Origin: Yoonia sp035117555
GTDB taxonomy: Bacteria; Pseudomonadota; Alphaproteobacteria; Rhodobacterales; Rhodobacteraceae
Length of the DNA stretch: 64,000 nt
NCBI RefSeq assembly: GCF_035117555.1
Contig: NZ_JAYKPK010000001.1
Location: 558,001 to 622,000 of the forward strand
Direction: 5' to 3'
The position numbers and the translations under genes are program-made. Positions 25,686 through 35,300 of the stretch are shown piece by piece (position 1 is the first letter of the stretch; the number at the start of each line of letters is the position of its first letter). Under the pieces are notes generated by a model. The model ran no database searches, had not been told where the DNA came from, and saw only the letters and a list, made by a program, of their open reading frames with translations.

Positions 25686-26639
25686 ATGCTGAAACGTATT
25701 TTGATGGCCAGTGTGGCTGTCACGAGCTTTGGGGCCGTTGCGGCCCATGCGCAGACCATCGGCTTTTCGCAGATCGGGTCTGAATCCGGTTGGCGCGCCG
25801 CCGAAACCACTGTCACGATGCAAGAGGCCGAAGCACGCGGCATCGATCTGCGCTTTTCTGACGCGCAGCAGCGGCAGGAAAACCAGATTGCGGCACTGCG
25901 GTCGTTCATCGCACAAGGTGTCGACGGTATCCTGCTGGCCCCGGTCGTCGCAACCGGCTGGGATTCGGTCCTGGAAGAGGCGGCAGAGGCTGAAATTCCA
26001 GTCGTCCTGCTGGACCGCATGGTCGACAGCGACCCAGAGCTTTACCTGACCGCTGTCGGGTCCGATCTGGTGCATGAAGGTCGCGTTGCGGGGGAATGGC
26101 TGGTCGAAACTGTCGATGGTGCGGAATGCCGGGTCTTTGAATTGCAGGGCACAACCGGGTCTTCGCCCGCGATTGACCGCAAGGCCGGTTTTGAAGAAGG
26201 CATCGCAGGGGCCGATAATATCGAGATCGTGCGCAGCCAGACCGGCGATTTCACCCGGACGCGCGGCAAGGAAGTCATGGAAAGCTTCCTGCAGGCGGAA
26301 AATGGCGGCGCGGATATCTGCGCGCTTTACGCCCATAACGACGATATGGCCGTCGGTGCCATTCAGGCGATCAAAGAGGCTGGACTGACCCCAGGCACCG
26401 ATATCCTGGTCGTCTCAATTGACGCCGTGCCGGATATCTTCCTTGCGCTGGCTGCGGGTGAGGCGAATGCCACGGTGGAACTGACCCCGAACATGGCAGG
26501 CCCTGCATTTGACGCGCTGGAGGCTTATTTCGCCGATGGCACGATGCCTGAAAAATTCATCCAGACAGAATCGCGGCTTTATACCCAAGCTGATGATCCT
26601 GCCGGTGAATATGAGGCCCGCAAAGATCTGGGTTACTGA
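25686..26639 (+). CDS. ytfQ: Sugar ABC binding protein, YtfQ-like
   Basis: A 317-residue periplasmic binding protein with a Sec signal (cleavage near AAHA-QTI, residue 22). The mature start GFSQIGSESGWRAAETTVTMQEAEARGIDLRFSDAQQ and the QGVDGILLAPVVATGWDSVL segment are characteristic of YtfQ, which binds galactofuranose (and galactose) in E. coli. AT-rich promoter DNA and GGAGG precede the ATG. Followed by ATPase and two permease genes in the E. coli ytf order. Actual ligand in this organism is inferred by family only. Confidence 0.85.
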   Translation: MLKRILMASVAVTSFGAVAAHAQTIGFSQIGSESGWRAAETTVTMQEAEARGIDLRFSDAQQRQENQIAALRSFIAQGVDGILLAPVVATGWDSVLEEAAEAEIPVVLLDRMVDSDPELYLTAVGSDLVHEGRVAGEWLVETVDGAECRVFELQGTTGSSPAIDRKAGFEEGIAGADNIEIVRSQTGDFTRTRGKEVMESFLQAENGGADICALYAHNDDMAVGAIQAIKEAGLTPGTDILVVSIDAVPDIFLALAAGEANATVELTPNMAGPAFDALEAYFADGTMPEKFIQTESRLYTQADDPAGEYEARKDLGY

Positions 26640-26655
26640 TATTGTAACGCCTGTT

Positions 26656-26685
26656 GCCGGGGCGCGGGGAAACCTGCGCCCCGGC
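26656..26685 (+). other. Intercistronic hairpin after ytfQ
   Basis: A 10-bp all-GC stem GCCGGGGCGC / GCGCCCCGGC with a 10-base loop lies 16 bases after the ytfQ stop, with no U-run. It has the same position and type as the hairpins after the other binding-protein genes in this window. Confidence 0.75.
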
Positions 26686-26719
26686 GTCATCTTTGCCCCT
26701 GCCCTGCACGAGGCCCCGA

Positions 26720-28213
26720 ATGCTGCTTGCGACACGCGACCTGACCAAGACGTTTCCCGGAACAAAAGCGCTGGACGCTGTCAGTTTCGGCCTGAAAGCG
26801 GGCGAGGTTCACGCCCTGCTGGGCGAAAACGGGGCCGGAAAATCGACCCTGATCAAATGCCTGACCGGCGCATATAGACGCGATTCCGGTGATATTCTGT
26901 TCGAAGGCCAGCCGATATCGCCACAAAGCACGCTGGAAGCGCAGGCGATTGGCATCGGCACGGTTTATCAGGAGGTCAATCTGCTGCCCAACCTGACGGT
27001 GGCGGAAAACCTGACCCTTGGCCATCCGCCGCGCCGGTTTGGCATGATCCGCACGCGCGCGATGATCGCGCAGGCGGATGAAATGCTGGCGGGTTATGGC
27101 CTTGATATCGATGTGCGCCGGACGCTTGACCAATATTCCGTCGCGGTGCAGCAGATCGTGGCGATTGCCCGCGCGGTGCATTTGTCAGGCCGTGTGCTGA
27201 TCCTTGATGAACCCACCGCCAGCCTTGATGCGCGCGAAGTGCAGATGCTGTTCGATGTGGTGCGCGACCTGCGCGCGCGCGGGCTGGGGATCATCTTTAT
27301 CTCACATTTTCTGGATCAGGTGTTCGAAATCTCGGACCGTCTGACCATTCTGCGCAATGGCCAGCATATCGCGACACATGAGGCGGCGGATGTGGACCGG
27401 ATGCAATTAATCACCTTGATGCTGGGCCATGAATTGCAACAGGAAACCGCCACAAAGCTGCGCCCGATGGCGGACAGCACAGATGCGATCCGCTTTACCG
27501 GCGTCGGGCGGCGGGGCCGGATCGCGCCTTTTGACCTGACCGTCCACAAGGGCGAAGTCATCGGGATGGCGGGCCTGCTTGGTTCTGGTCGCACGGAAAG
27601 CGCAGAGGTGCTATTCGGCGCTGTCCCCAGCGACAGCGGCACAGCGGAAGACAGCAATGGTACAGTGGACCTACGCAATCCACGTGCGGCGATTGCCGCC
27701 GGTTTTGCCTTCGCGCCCGAGGATCGCAAGACCGACGGGATCATCGCGGAACTGAGCGTGCGGGAAAACATCATCCTCGCGCTGCAAGCGCGGCGCGGAT
27801 GGGCGCGCCCGATCCCGCAGGCCGAACAGGTCCGCATGGCGAATGAGTATATCGCCCGGCTGGATATCCGCACACCGGATGCAGAAAAACCTGTGGGCCT
27901 GCTGTCAGGCGGCAATCAGCAAAAGGTGATCCTTGCCCGTTGGCTCGCGACCAACCCACGGTTTCTTATCCTTGATGAACCGACGCGCGGGATCGATGTG
28001 GGCGCCCATGCTGAAATTCTGCGGCTGATTGAAGAGGTTGTGGCCCAAGGCATGTCGATCCTCGTGATCTCATCCGAGCTGGATGAACTTGTCGCCGTTT
28101 CCCATCGCGTGATCGTCGTGCGCGACCGGCAGCATGTGTCCGAATTAACGGGGGAAGATGTGACCAGCGATACGATTGTCCGCGCGATTGCAGCGCCAGA
28201 GGTGGTGGCATGA
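26720..28213 (+). CDS. ytfR: Sugar ABC ATPase, YtfR-like
   Basis: A 497-residue CUT2 ATPase with two nucleotide-binding domains. First domain: Walker A GENGAGKST, VLILDEPTASLD. Second: GLLGSGRTE, LLSGGNQQKV, FLILDEPTRGID. The ATG at 26720 was chosen, with GAGG seven bases upstream; the frame extends to 26654 but through the hairpin. It overlaps the first permease gene by ATGA. It drives uptake with YtfQ, YtfT and YjfF. Confidence 0.88.
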   Translation: MLLATRDLTKTFPGTKALDAVSFGLKAGEVHALLGENGAGKSTLIKCLTGAYRRDSGDILFEGQPISPQSTLEAQAIGIGTVYQEVNLLPNLTVAENLTLGHPPRRFGMIRTRAMIAQADEMLAGYGLDIDVRRTLDQYSVAVQQIVAIARAVHLSGRVLILDEPTASLDAREVQMLFDVVRDLRARGLGIIFISHFLDQVFEISDRLTILRNGQHIATHEAADVDRMQLITLMLGHELQQETATKLRPMADSTDAIRFTGVGRRGRIAPFDLTVHKGEVIGMAGLLGSGRTESAEVLFGAVPSDSGTAEDSNGTVDLRNPRAAIAAGFAFAPEDRKTDGIIAELSVRENIILALQARRGWARPIPQAEQVRMANEYIARLDIRTPDAEKPVGLLSGGNQQKVILARWLATNPRFLILDEPTRGIDVGAHAEILRLIEEVVAQGMSILVISSELDELVAVSHRVIVVRDRQHVSELTGEDVTSDTIVRAIAAPEVVA

Positions 28214-29217
28214 AGACCGTTCTGCGCCGCATTGCACCCCAATTGCTGACATTGGCCGCCGTGATCGTGTTGGTCAGCATATACTTCCCCAGTTTCTGGC
28301 AGATCGTCTATGTGAATGACCGCCTTGTCGGCATCCCGATTGACGTGATCAAACGGGGCGCTCCTGTTGCCCTGTTGGCCATCGGCATGACATTGGTCAT
28401 TGCCACGCGCGGCATCGACCTGTCGGTCGGCGCGGTGATGGCGATCTGCGGCGCGAGTGCGGCCTGGTCGATTGATCAGGGCTTCGGCCTGTGGTCCGCG
28501 CTTGGCATCGCGCTGGTTGCGGGGCTGGTCTGCGGCTTGTGGAACGGGTTGTTGGTCGCTGTCTTCAACATCCAGCCGATTGTCGCAACATTGATCCTAA
28601 TGGTGGCAGGGCGCGGCGTTGCGCAGCTGATCACCGGTGGGACAATCCTGACCTTTGACAATGATATGTTTTCCTATCTGGGATCAGGCACATTGTTCGG
28701 CATCCCGGTGCCTGCAGTGATCTGGGTGCTGACGGGTATCGGCTTTGGCCTGTTGGTGCGGCGCACAGCGCTTGGGCTCTTGGTGGAATCCATCGGGGTG
28801 AACCTGCGCGCCAGCACGCTGACCGGGATCAACAGCCGCGTCTTGCTGATCGCCGTCTATATGGGTTCTGGGTTTTGCGCCGCTTTGGCGGGGATCATTG
28901 CCACAGCGGATATCCGCGGGGCAGATGCCAATAACGCGGGGCTTTGGCTGGAGCTTGACGCGATCCTTGCCGTGGTCATCGGGGGTAATTCGCTGCTGGG
29001 TGGTCGGTTTTCGATCCTCGCCTCGATCCTTGGCGCGATGATCATCCAGACGATCAACACCGGCATTCTGCTGGCGGGCTTCCCGTCCGAGTTCAATCTG
29101 GTGATCAAGGCGGTGCTGGTGATCGTCATCCTTGTGCTGCAATCACCCAAAGTGCTGCCGCAACTGGCTTATCTCTGGCCCAAGCGACAAAGTGCCGGAA
29201 CGGGGACAAAGACATGA
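28210..29217 (+). CDS. ytfT: Sugar ABC permease, YtfT-like
   Basis: A 335-residue CUT2 permease with about ten helices. The N-terminal half has the typical IATRGIDLSVGAVMAICG segment and the C-terminal half has AVVIGGNSLLGGRFSILAS. It starts within the ATPase stop and its own stop overlaps the second permease (ATGA). Assignment as YtfT is by position and family resemblance. Confidence 0.85.
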   Translation: MKTVLRRIAPQLLTLAAVIVLVSIYFPSFWQIVYVNDRLVGIPIDVIKRGAPVALLAIGMTLVIATRGIDLSVGAVMAICGASAAWSIDQGFGLWSALGIALVAGLVCGLWNGLLVAVFNIQPIVATLILMVAGRGVAQLITGGTILTFDNDMFSYLGSGTLFGIPVPAVIWVLTGIGFGLLVRRTALGLLVESIGVNLRASTLTGINSRVLLIAVYMGSGFCAALAGIIATADIRGADANNAGLWLELDAILAVVIGGNSLLGGRFSILASILGAMIIQTINTGILLAGFPSEFNLVIKAVLVIVILVLQSPKVLPQLAYLWPKRQSAGTGTKT

Positions 29218-30170
29218 ACATCCGCGCGCTGCCGCTTTATGCGACGATTGCCATCTTTCTGCTGGCCTATCTGATCTGCTATATTCAGTTCCCGGCGATG
29301 CTATCCACGCGGGTCATTGGCAATCTTCTGACTGACAATGCCTATCTCGGGATCGTCGCGGTGGGCATGACCATTGTGATCATCTCGGGCGGGATCGATC
29401 TGTCGGTGGGGTCTGTCATCGCCTTTGCCGGTGTCTTTATCGCGGTGGTTTTGCGCGATACTGGGCTGCATCCATTGGTGGCCTTTGCGATGTTACTTGC
29501 GATCACCACCGCCTTTGGCGCGGCAATGGGTGGGATGATCTATCTGCTGGCAATGCCGCCTTTCATCGTCACGCTGGCGGGCATGTTTCTGGCGCGCGGG
29601 GCGAGCTACATGCTGTCGATTGACTCCGTCCCGATTGCCGATCCGTTCTACGACATGATGCAGCGCGCCTATTATCTGATGCCGGGCCGGGGACGTTTGA
29701 CGTTGCTGGCGGTGATCATGATCGCCGCTGTGGCCGTGGGGATGATCGTGCTGCACCGCACCCGCTTTGGCACCAATGTCTATGCCCTGGGCGGGGGCGA
29801 GGCGACGGCGCGGCTGATGGGGGTCGCGGTTGGCCCGACGACCGTGGCGGTCTATGCGTTTTCGGGCTTTATGGCTGGGCTTTCGGGCATCGTGTTTTCT
29901 ATCTACACCTCTGCCGGTTATCCGCTGGCGACGGTCGGGGTGGAACTGAATGCCATTGCCGCAGTGGTCATCGGCGGTACACTTTTGACTGGCGGCAGCG
30001 GCTATATGTTTGGTACTTTGATCGGTGTTCTGACCATGGGTCTGATCCAGACCTATATTGTCTTCGACGGCAGCCTGTCGAGCTGGTGGACAAAAATCGT
30101 GATCGGCGCTCTGCTGCTGATGTTCATCCTGCTGCAAAAAGGACTGCTGCGTTTACGCATTAACAAGTAG
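29214..30170 (+). CDS. yjfF: Sugar ABC permease, YjfF-like
   Basis: A 318-residue CUT2 permease and partner of YtfT in a heterodimeric channel. Visible: ISGGIDLSVGSVIAFAG, the VIGGTLLTGGSGYMFGTLIGVL loop, and a basic C-terminus. It is coupled to the preceding permease and followed 13 bases later by the GntR gene, which probably belongs to the same transcript. Confidence 0.85.
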   Translation: MNIRALPLYATIAIFLLAYLICYIQFPAMLSTRVIGNLLTDNAYLGIVAVGMTIVIISGGIDLSVGSVIAFAGVFIAVVLRDTGLHPLVAFAMLLAITTAFGAAMGGMIYLLAMPPFIVTLAGMFLARGASYMLSIDSVPIADPFYDMMQRAYYLMPGRGRLTLLAVIMIAAVAVGMIVLHRTRFGTNVYALGGGEATARLMGVAVGPTTVAVYAFSGFMAGLSGIVFSIYTSAGYPLATVGVELNAIAAVVIGGTLLTGGSGYMFGTLIGVLTMGLIQTYIVFDGSLSSWWTKIVIGALLLMFILLQKGLLRLRINK

Positions 30171-30183
30171 CTAAGGAGAAATC

Positions 30184-30912
30184 ATGTCCGATCTGTTGCG
30201 CGATGCCCTGAACGAAACGCTGGTGCGCAATAGCCATGGGCAAGTTGTCGAAGGGATCGGCAGCGCGATTGTCAGTGGCAAATATCCGCAAGGATCGATC
30301 CTGCCACGCGATGAAGAACTGGCGGGCCAATTCGGTGTTTCACGCACCGTGTTGCGCGAGGCGATGAAAACCCTGTCCGCCAAAGGCATGATCGTCGCCC
30401 GCACCCGCGTTGGCACCAAAGTTTGCGACCGGCAGCAATGGAACCTTTTTGATGCCGCAGTGCTGGTCTGGCATCTGAATGAATATCCCGACATGGGGTT
30501 TCTGGATCAGTTGTTCGAGATGCGGCTGACGATGGAACCTGCCGCCGCCGCCATGGCCGCGACCCGCGCGACTACGGAAGAAATTACCTTGCTTTACGAT
30601 CATGCCGAAGCGATGCGAACAGCAGAAAGTGACAAGACCTTTGCGATGGCCGATCTTGCGCTGCACCGCGCGATTACCAAAGCCTCGGGCAATGTGTTCA
30701 TGCATTCGGTGGGCACTTTGATCGAGGCGGCTTTGCTGACCACGTTCCGGCTCAGCTCGCCCGCGTCAGAGCCGGTGACGCAGCAGGATGTCTCTGCCGC
30801 GCATCTGCGCATTGTCGATGCCATCGCGCGGCGTGATACCGGTGGCGCGGAACAGGCGATGCGCGATGTGATCCTTTATGGGCAAAGGCGGATCAGCGGC
30901 GCGGTGCGCTGA
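30184..30912 (+). CDS. GntR-family (FadR/FCD) regulator
   Basis: A 242-residue regulator. Winged helix at residues about 12-75 (LPRDEELAGQFGVSRTVLREAMKTL) and a C-terminal all-helical FCD ligand domain with the metal-site pattern around FEMRLTMEP, DLALHRAITKASGN and SAAHLRIVDAI. AAGGAG precedes the start. Encoded at the end of the ytf-like operon, it probably regulates that operon; the inverted repeat at 25560-25604 is a candidate site. FCD sensors often bind sugar acids or other carboxylates. Confidence 0.88.
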   Translation: MSDLLRDALNETLVRNSHGQVVEGIGSAIVSGKYPQGSILPRDEELAGQFGVSRTVLREAMKTLSAKGMIVARTRVGTKVCDRQQWNLFDAAVLVWHLNEYPDMGFLDQLFEMRLTMEPAAAAMAATRATTEEITLLYDHAEAMRTAESDKTFAMADLALHRAITKASGNVFMHSVGTLIEAALLTTFRLSSPASEPVTQQDVSAAHLRIVDAIARRDTGGAEQAMRDVILYGQRRISGAVR

Positions 30913-30928
30913 GCGCGCCGGTCTGACC

Positions 30929-32686
30929 CTAGACCGCCATTTCCGGCGCGACGAGATGACCGCAGCCGATATCCGTCAGCGCCAGCCGGGTGACGTCATC
31001 GCCGATCCGGCGCATTGGCGATGGTGGCTCGCTCGCTGGGCGCAGATATGCGCTACGCTGGCGAGTTGGGTCGGGGACCGGCACCGCATCCAGCAGACGT
31101 TGCGTATAGGGATGGCGCGGATTTCCGAAGATCTGGTCGCGCGTGCCCATCTCGACGATCTGGCCCAGATACATCACGGCCAGCCTGTCGACGACATTTT
31201 CGACCACTGCCATATCGTGGCTGATGAACAGATAGGCCACGCCGAATTCGGCCTTCAATTCTTCCAACAGGGCCAGCACGCGCGCCTGCACCGACACGTC
31301 CAAGGCAGAGACACTTTCATCGCAAATGATCAGCCGGGGCCGCAAGGCAAGCGCACGAGCGACGCAGATCCGTTGCCGCTGGCCGCCGGAAAATTCATGC
31401 GGATAGCGCGTCATCTGGTCACTGGTCAGCCCGACGCGGCGAAAGAGTTCTGCCGTGCGATCACGTCGTTCGCTGGCCGTGCCGATCCCGTGGATCACCA
31501 AGGGTTCGGCCACTGCATCGCCGACCTTCATCCGTGGGTCGAGGGCGGCCATAGGGTCCTGAAACACCATCTGCACATCGCGGCAGATATTTTTGCGGCC
31601 CTGCGCGGTCAGACCTGACAAGGATTTGCCATCCACATTGATCTGCCCCTGATGCGGAACCAAACCAGCCAGCGCCTTGGCAATCGTGGATTTGCCACAG
31701 CCGCTTTCGCCGACAAGGCCAAAGGTCTCGCCGGGCTGTATGTCGAAGCTCACGCCTTCCACCGCATGCACGCGGTGGGTGGGACGGCCCAGAAAATTCG
31801 CGCCGATGTCGAAATGCACTTTCACATTGACCAATCGCGCCACCGGGACCAATGCCTTGGGCGGCAAAGGTGCCGCACGCGCGGCCCCTGCCCCCAGCCG
31901 TGGCACAGAAGCCAGCAGATCGCGGGTATATGCCGCCTGTGGCGCGGCGAAGACGTCAATCGTCCGCCCTTGTTCAACCATCCGGCCCGCCTGCATCACC
32001 ACGACGCGATCCGCGGTTTCGGCCACCACGCCCATATCATGCGTGATCAAGATAATCGCCGTGCCGGTTTCCTGCTGCAAGTCTTTTAGCAGTTCCAGCA
32101 CCTCGCGCTGCACGGTCACATCCAATGCGGTCGTCGGTTCATCCGCGATCAGAAGCGCGGGACGTAAGGCCAGCGCCATGGCGATCATCACCCGCTGGCG
32201 CATCCCGCCAGATAATTCATGCGGATATTGGCCCATCCGGCGTTCGGGCTCGGCAAGCCGCACTTGCCGCAAGGCCCCAATCGCCGCCTCGCGCGCCTGA
32301 TGGCGCGACAGCGGCTCATGCGCCCGGATCGCCTCGATTAATTGCGTGCCGATGGTCTGCACCGGGTTCAGCGATGTCATCGGTTCCTGAAAGATCATCG
32401 CCACCTGCGCGCCGCGCAAAGGCCGCATCTGGTTTTCGGTAAGTTGCGCCAGATCGGTGCCACCCAGCAGCATCTGCCCGGACGTCACAGTCACATTGTT
32501 CGGCAGCAAACCCATCAGGGCGAGCGAGGTGATGGATTTCCCCGAACCGCTTTCCCCTGCAATCGCCAGGGTTTCGCCCGCACGCAGATCGAAACGCAGG
32601 TCCGAGACAAGGGGTTTCACCACCCCCCTGTCCCGGACAGAGACGGTCAGATCGCGGACCGACAGCAACGGATCAGACATATTCAT
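30929..32686 (-). CDS. Peptide/amide ABC ATPase, two-domain
   Basis: A 585-residue fused ATPase of the oligopeptide/glutathione (DppDF, GsiA-like) class. Two full nucleotide-binding domains: first Walker A GESGSGKS with LSGGMRQR and LLIADEPTTALD; second GESGCGKS with FSGGQRQR and LIICDESVSALD. Each is followed by an oligopeptide-type C-terminal extension. The start overlaps the stop of the acetamidase gene (ATGA at 32683-32686). Last gene of the amide operon; it powers the DppBC-like permeases encoded at 35301-37102. Confidence 0.9.
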   Translation of the reverse strand: MNMSDPLLSVRDLTVSVRDRGVVKPLVSDLRFDLRAGETLAIAGESGSGKSITSLALMGLLPNNVTVTSGQMLLGGTDLAQLTENQMRPLRGAQVAMIFQEPMTSLNPVQTIGTQLIEAIRAHEPLSRHQAREAAIGALRQVRLAEPERRMGQYPHELSGGMRQRVMIAMALALRPALLIADEPTTALDVTVQREVLELLKDLQQETGTAIILITHDMGVVAETADRVVVMQAGRMVEQGRTIDVFAAPQAAYTRDLLASVPRLGAGAARAAPLPPKALVPVARLVNVKVHFDIGANFLGRPTHRVHAVEGVSFDIQPGETFGLVGESGCGKSTIAKALAGLVPHQGQINVDGKSLSGLTAQGRKNICRDVQMVFQDPMAALDPRMKVGDAVAEPLVIHGIGTASERRDRTAELFRRVGLTSDQMTRYPHEFSGGQRQRICVARALALRPRLIICDESVSALDVSVQARVLALLEELKAEFGVAYLFISHDMAVVENVVDRLAVMYLGQIVEMGTRDQIFGNPRHPYTQRLLDAVPVPDPTRQRSAYLRPASEPPSPMRRIGDDVTRLALTDIGCGHLVAPEMAV

Positions 32687-33642
32687 GCGAAAACCGAGCG
32701 TGGGAAATAGAACGATACCACCCAATTGGGCATATCGACGATTTCCGATATCCGCAGATCGCCACAGGTCGACACCAGCATATAGGCATCGACCGCCGCC
32801 ATGCCGTGCTGTGCACAGAGCAGATCGACCATCTGTTCAACCGCCTGCCGCGCGCCTGTCATCAGGTCAGGGCCGATGCCAGTCGTCACCTCATAGCCAT
32901 CCGCGTCGATATGGCGGGTCACCGGACCCGGCGTGGTGAAACGCGGCATTTTTAGGTTGGCACCTTTCACCAGATCCAGCGTCAGCGTCACATCCATCGG
33001 GCTTTCGATGGCGGTGCCGCAAACCTCGCCATCGCCTTGGGCGGCATGGGTGTCGCCCACGGAAAACAACGCCCCCGCGACCTCGACCGGTAGGTAAAGC
33101 ACCGTGCCTTTTGCGATATCACGGATGTCGAGATTGCCGCCCGTCCGACGTGGTGGCACGATGGAATGCAGGCCGGGTTCGGCCTGCGCGACACCGATAG
33201 TGCCGGTGAACGGCTTCAGCGCGACCTTGCCATGTGCGCCCCAAAGCGCGGGTGCCAGACTGACCGCATCGTATTTCCATAAGGTCAGTGCCGGATCGGT
33301 GAACTGATCGGCGAGCAGCCCGAAACCGGGGATATTCGCCGTCCAGCCCCAGGCAGAGCCATCCTGCACGCGCGGCGCAAAGTCATGCAGCGTGATTTTC
33401 AGCGCATCGCCGGGTTCGGCCCCATCGACATAGATCGGGCCGGACACCGGATTGATCTTGCCGAAATCCAGCGCTGTGACGTCAGCTACTGTGCTCGACG
33501 GGCCAAGCTGGCCCGCCGATGAATCCTGACAGTGAAACAGGATCGTTGATCCCGGTGCGACCACCTCGGCCGGGGCAATGGAATTGTCCCAGCCGAAATG
33601 GTGCTGCGCCCCGTGGATCGTGTAGTCGCAGTTTTTGCACAT
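32683..33642 (-). CDS. Acetamidase/formamidase family amidase
   Basis: A 319-residue FmdA/AmdA-type amidohydrolase that releases ammonia from short-chain amides such as formamide or acetamide. Family blocks visible: HFGWDNSIAPAEVVAPG near the N-terminus, GPIYVDGAEPGDALKITLHDF, and GDTHAAQGDGEVCGTAIESPM with conserved acid and His residues. No signal peptide, so it is cytoplasmic. It sits inside an operon with an amide-type sensor, antiterminator and ABC importer, which supports imported amides as substrate. The start is four bases from the binding-protein stop. Confidence 0.9.
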   Translation of the reverse strand: MCKNCDYTIHGAQHHFGWDNSIAPAEVVAPGSTILFHCQDSSAGQLGPSSTVADVTALDFGKINPVSGPIYVDGAEPGDALKITLHDFAPRVQDGSAWGWTANIPGFGLLADQFTDPALTLWKYDAVSLAPALWGAHGKVALKPFTGTIGVAQAEPGLHSIVPPRRTGGNLDIRDIAKGTVLYLPVEVAGALFSVGDTHAAQGDGEVCGTAIESPMDVTLTLDLVKGANLKMPRFTTPGPVTRHIDADGYEVTTGIGPDLMTGARQAVEQMVDLLCAQHGMAAVDAYMLVSTCGDLRISEIVDMPNWVVSFYFPRSVFA

Positions 33643-33646
33643 TTTA

Positions 33647-35266
33647 TTATTCAGTCACAAAGACATAGTCATAGTTGACAGGGATCGACACCGGATCGAC
33701 ATAGAGCGCGTCATCACCACCCATGCGGGCCGATTTCATCGTGTAGCGCTGTTCGTTGAACACTGGCACCCACGGGGCTTCGGCCATCACGTCCTGATAG
33801 ACCTGCGACCACATTTCCAGCCGTTCTGGTGCGGCAGGGTCGATGAAGCTGTCAGCTTCGACAGCCATGGCATCGATCCCTTCATTGCAGAATTTCGACC
33901 AGTTCCAGCCCCCCTCGCCCGCGCCGGCGCAACCGAGGATCGGGCCATAGAAGTTCGACGGATCCGGGAAATCCGCGATCCAGGCCATGCCGCCGGACCA
34001 GATCATCGGCGCCTCACCCGCGCCGCCAGCCTCGATCACATTGGCCTGTGCCAGGCTGCGGATTTCCAGCGTCACGCCGATCTCTGCCAGATCCTGCTGG
34101 ATCGCCTGGGCGATGCGCGGGTTAGGGTCAGTGTTCATCACGTAAAGCTCGGTGGTGAAACCATCCGCGAAACCGGCCTCGGCCAGCTTGGCCTTGGCAG
34201 CTTCGACATCATAGGCGAAACCATCGAACCCTTCGCTATAACCCGGCATGCTGGGTGGCAGCGGCTGGGTGGCGGGCACAGCGCGCCCGTTGATGATCTG
34301 AACGATCCGTTCCTTGTTGATCGCCATATTCACCGCCTCGCGCACGGCAAGCTGATCGAACGGGGCAACGCCGACATTCAACGTGATATAGCCGGTATGC
34401 AGCTGGCCGCCTTCGATCACGCGCGCAGCCTGTTCGGGATCAGCCATGACTTCGACGAATTTCGCAGGGGGGATGCCGTCACCCGGCACGTCGACTTCAC
34501 CCTGTTGCAAGCGAAGAAGTGCTACAATCGGCTCTTGCCCGACTTCAAAGGTGATCCCATCAAGATATGGCACGCCTTCACGCCAGTATTCGGCGTTCTT
34601 TTCAAAGACGACGCGCTGGCCGATGGTCCAGTCAGTCAGTTTGAACGCGCCCGTGCCGACAGGGTTCTTGCCGAAATCATCGCCCATTTCCTCGACCACC
34701 TCCTGCGGCACGATAGAGGCAAAGTTCAGCCCCATCACATGCAGGAAGGTTGCATCAGGCCGTGACAGGGTGATCTGCACGGTCAGCGGATCGATCACTT
34801 CGACCCCCGCCAACGTCTCTGCCGCACCGCTTGAAATCTCGTCAAACCCGACAATCGACGCAAAGAACCCTGCGCCGGGGGATTGCGTGGCAGGCAAGGT
34901 CACACGGTCGAGCGAATATTTGACATCTTCCGCCGTCATTTCACGGCCGTTGTGGAAGGTCACACCCTCGCGCAGCGTGAAGGTAAAGACTGTGCCATCC
35001 TCGGACACCTCATAGCTTTCGGCCAGACCGGGGCGCAGATCGGTGGTGCCGGGGACATAATCCATCAGCCCGTCAAATAGCGATTTGATCATCGACCAGT
35101 TCTGCCAATCATAGCCGATGGCTGGGTCGAGCGTGGCGACATCATCCTTATAGGTGATGGTGATCATGCCACCCGGTGTCGCCTCGGGGTCAGGTGTGTA
35201 ATCCTGCGCCGCCAGCGGCAGCGCCATGGCAGCGATAAGAGCAGTCGAACAAAGCAGTTTTTTCAT
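33647..35266 (-). CDS. Family 5 binding protein (peptide/amide)
   Basis: A 539-residue periplasmic substrate-binding protein of the DppA/OppA class with a Sec signal (cleavage near PLAA-QDY, about residue 20). Visible: the family motif YEVSEDGTVFTFTLREGVTFHNGREMTAEDVKYSLDRV split over residues about 68-105, and FGKNPVGTGAFKLTDW. Genomic context (AmiC/AmiR plus amidase) suggests an amide or amino-acid amide ligand rather than a peptide, as inference. AGGA precedes the ATG. Confidence 0.88.
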   Translation of the reverse strand: MKKLLCSTALIAAMALPLAAQDYTPDPEATPGGMITITYKDDVATLDPAIGYDWQNWSMIKSLFDGLMDYVPGTTDLRPGLAESYEVSEDGTVFTFTLREGVTFHNGREMTAEDVKYSLDRVTLPATQSPGAGFFASIVGFDEISSGAAETLAGVEVIDPLTVQITLSRPDATFLHVMGLNFASIVPQEVVEEMGDDFGKNPVGTGAFKLTDWTIGQRVVFEKNAEYWREGVPYLDGITFEVGQEPIVALLRLQQGEVDVPGDGIPPAKFVEVMADPEQAARVIEGGQLHTGYITLNVGVAPFDQLAVREAVNMAINKERIVQIINGRAVPATQPLPPSMPGYSEGFDGFAYDVEAAKAKLAEAGFADGFTTELYVMNTDPNPRIAQAIQQDLAEIGVTLEIRSLAQANVIEAGGAGEAPMIWSGGMAWIADFPDPSNFYGPILGCAGAGEGGWNWSKFCNEGIDAMAVEADSFIDPAAPERLEMWSQVYQDVMAEAPWVPVFNEQRYTMKSARMGGDDALYVDPVSIPVNYDYVFVTE

Positions 35267-35300
35267 GATGATCTTCCTGTTGTTGAGGTTGGTTTGTGCT

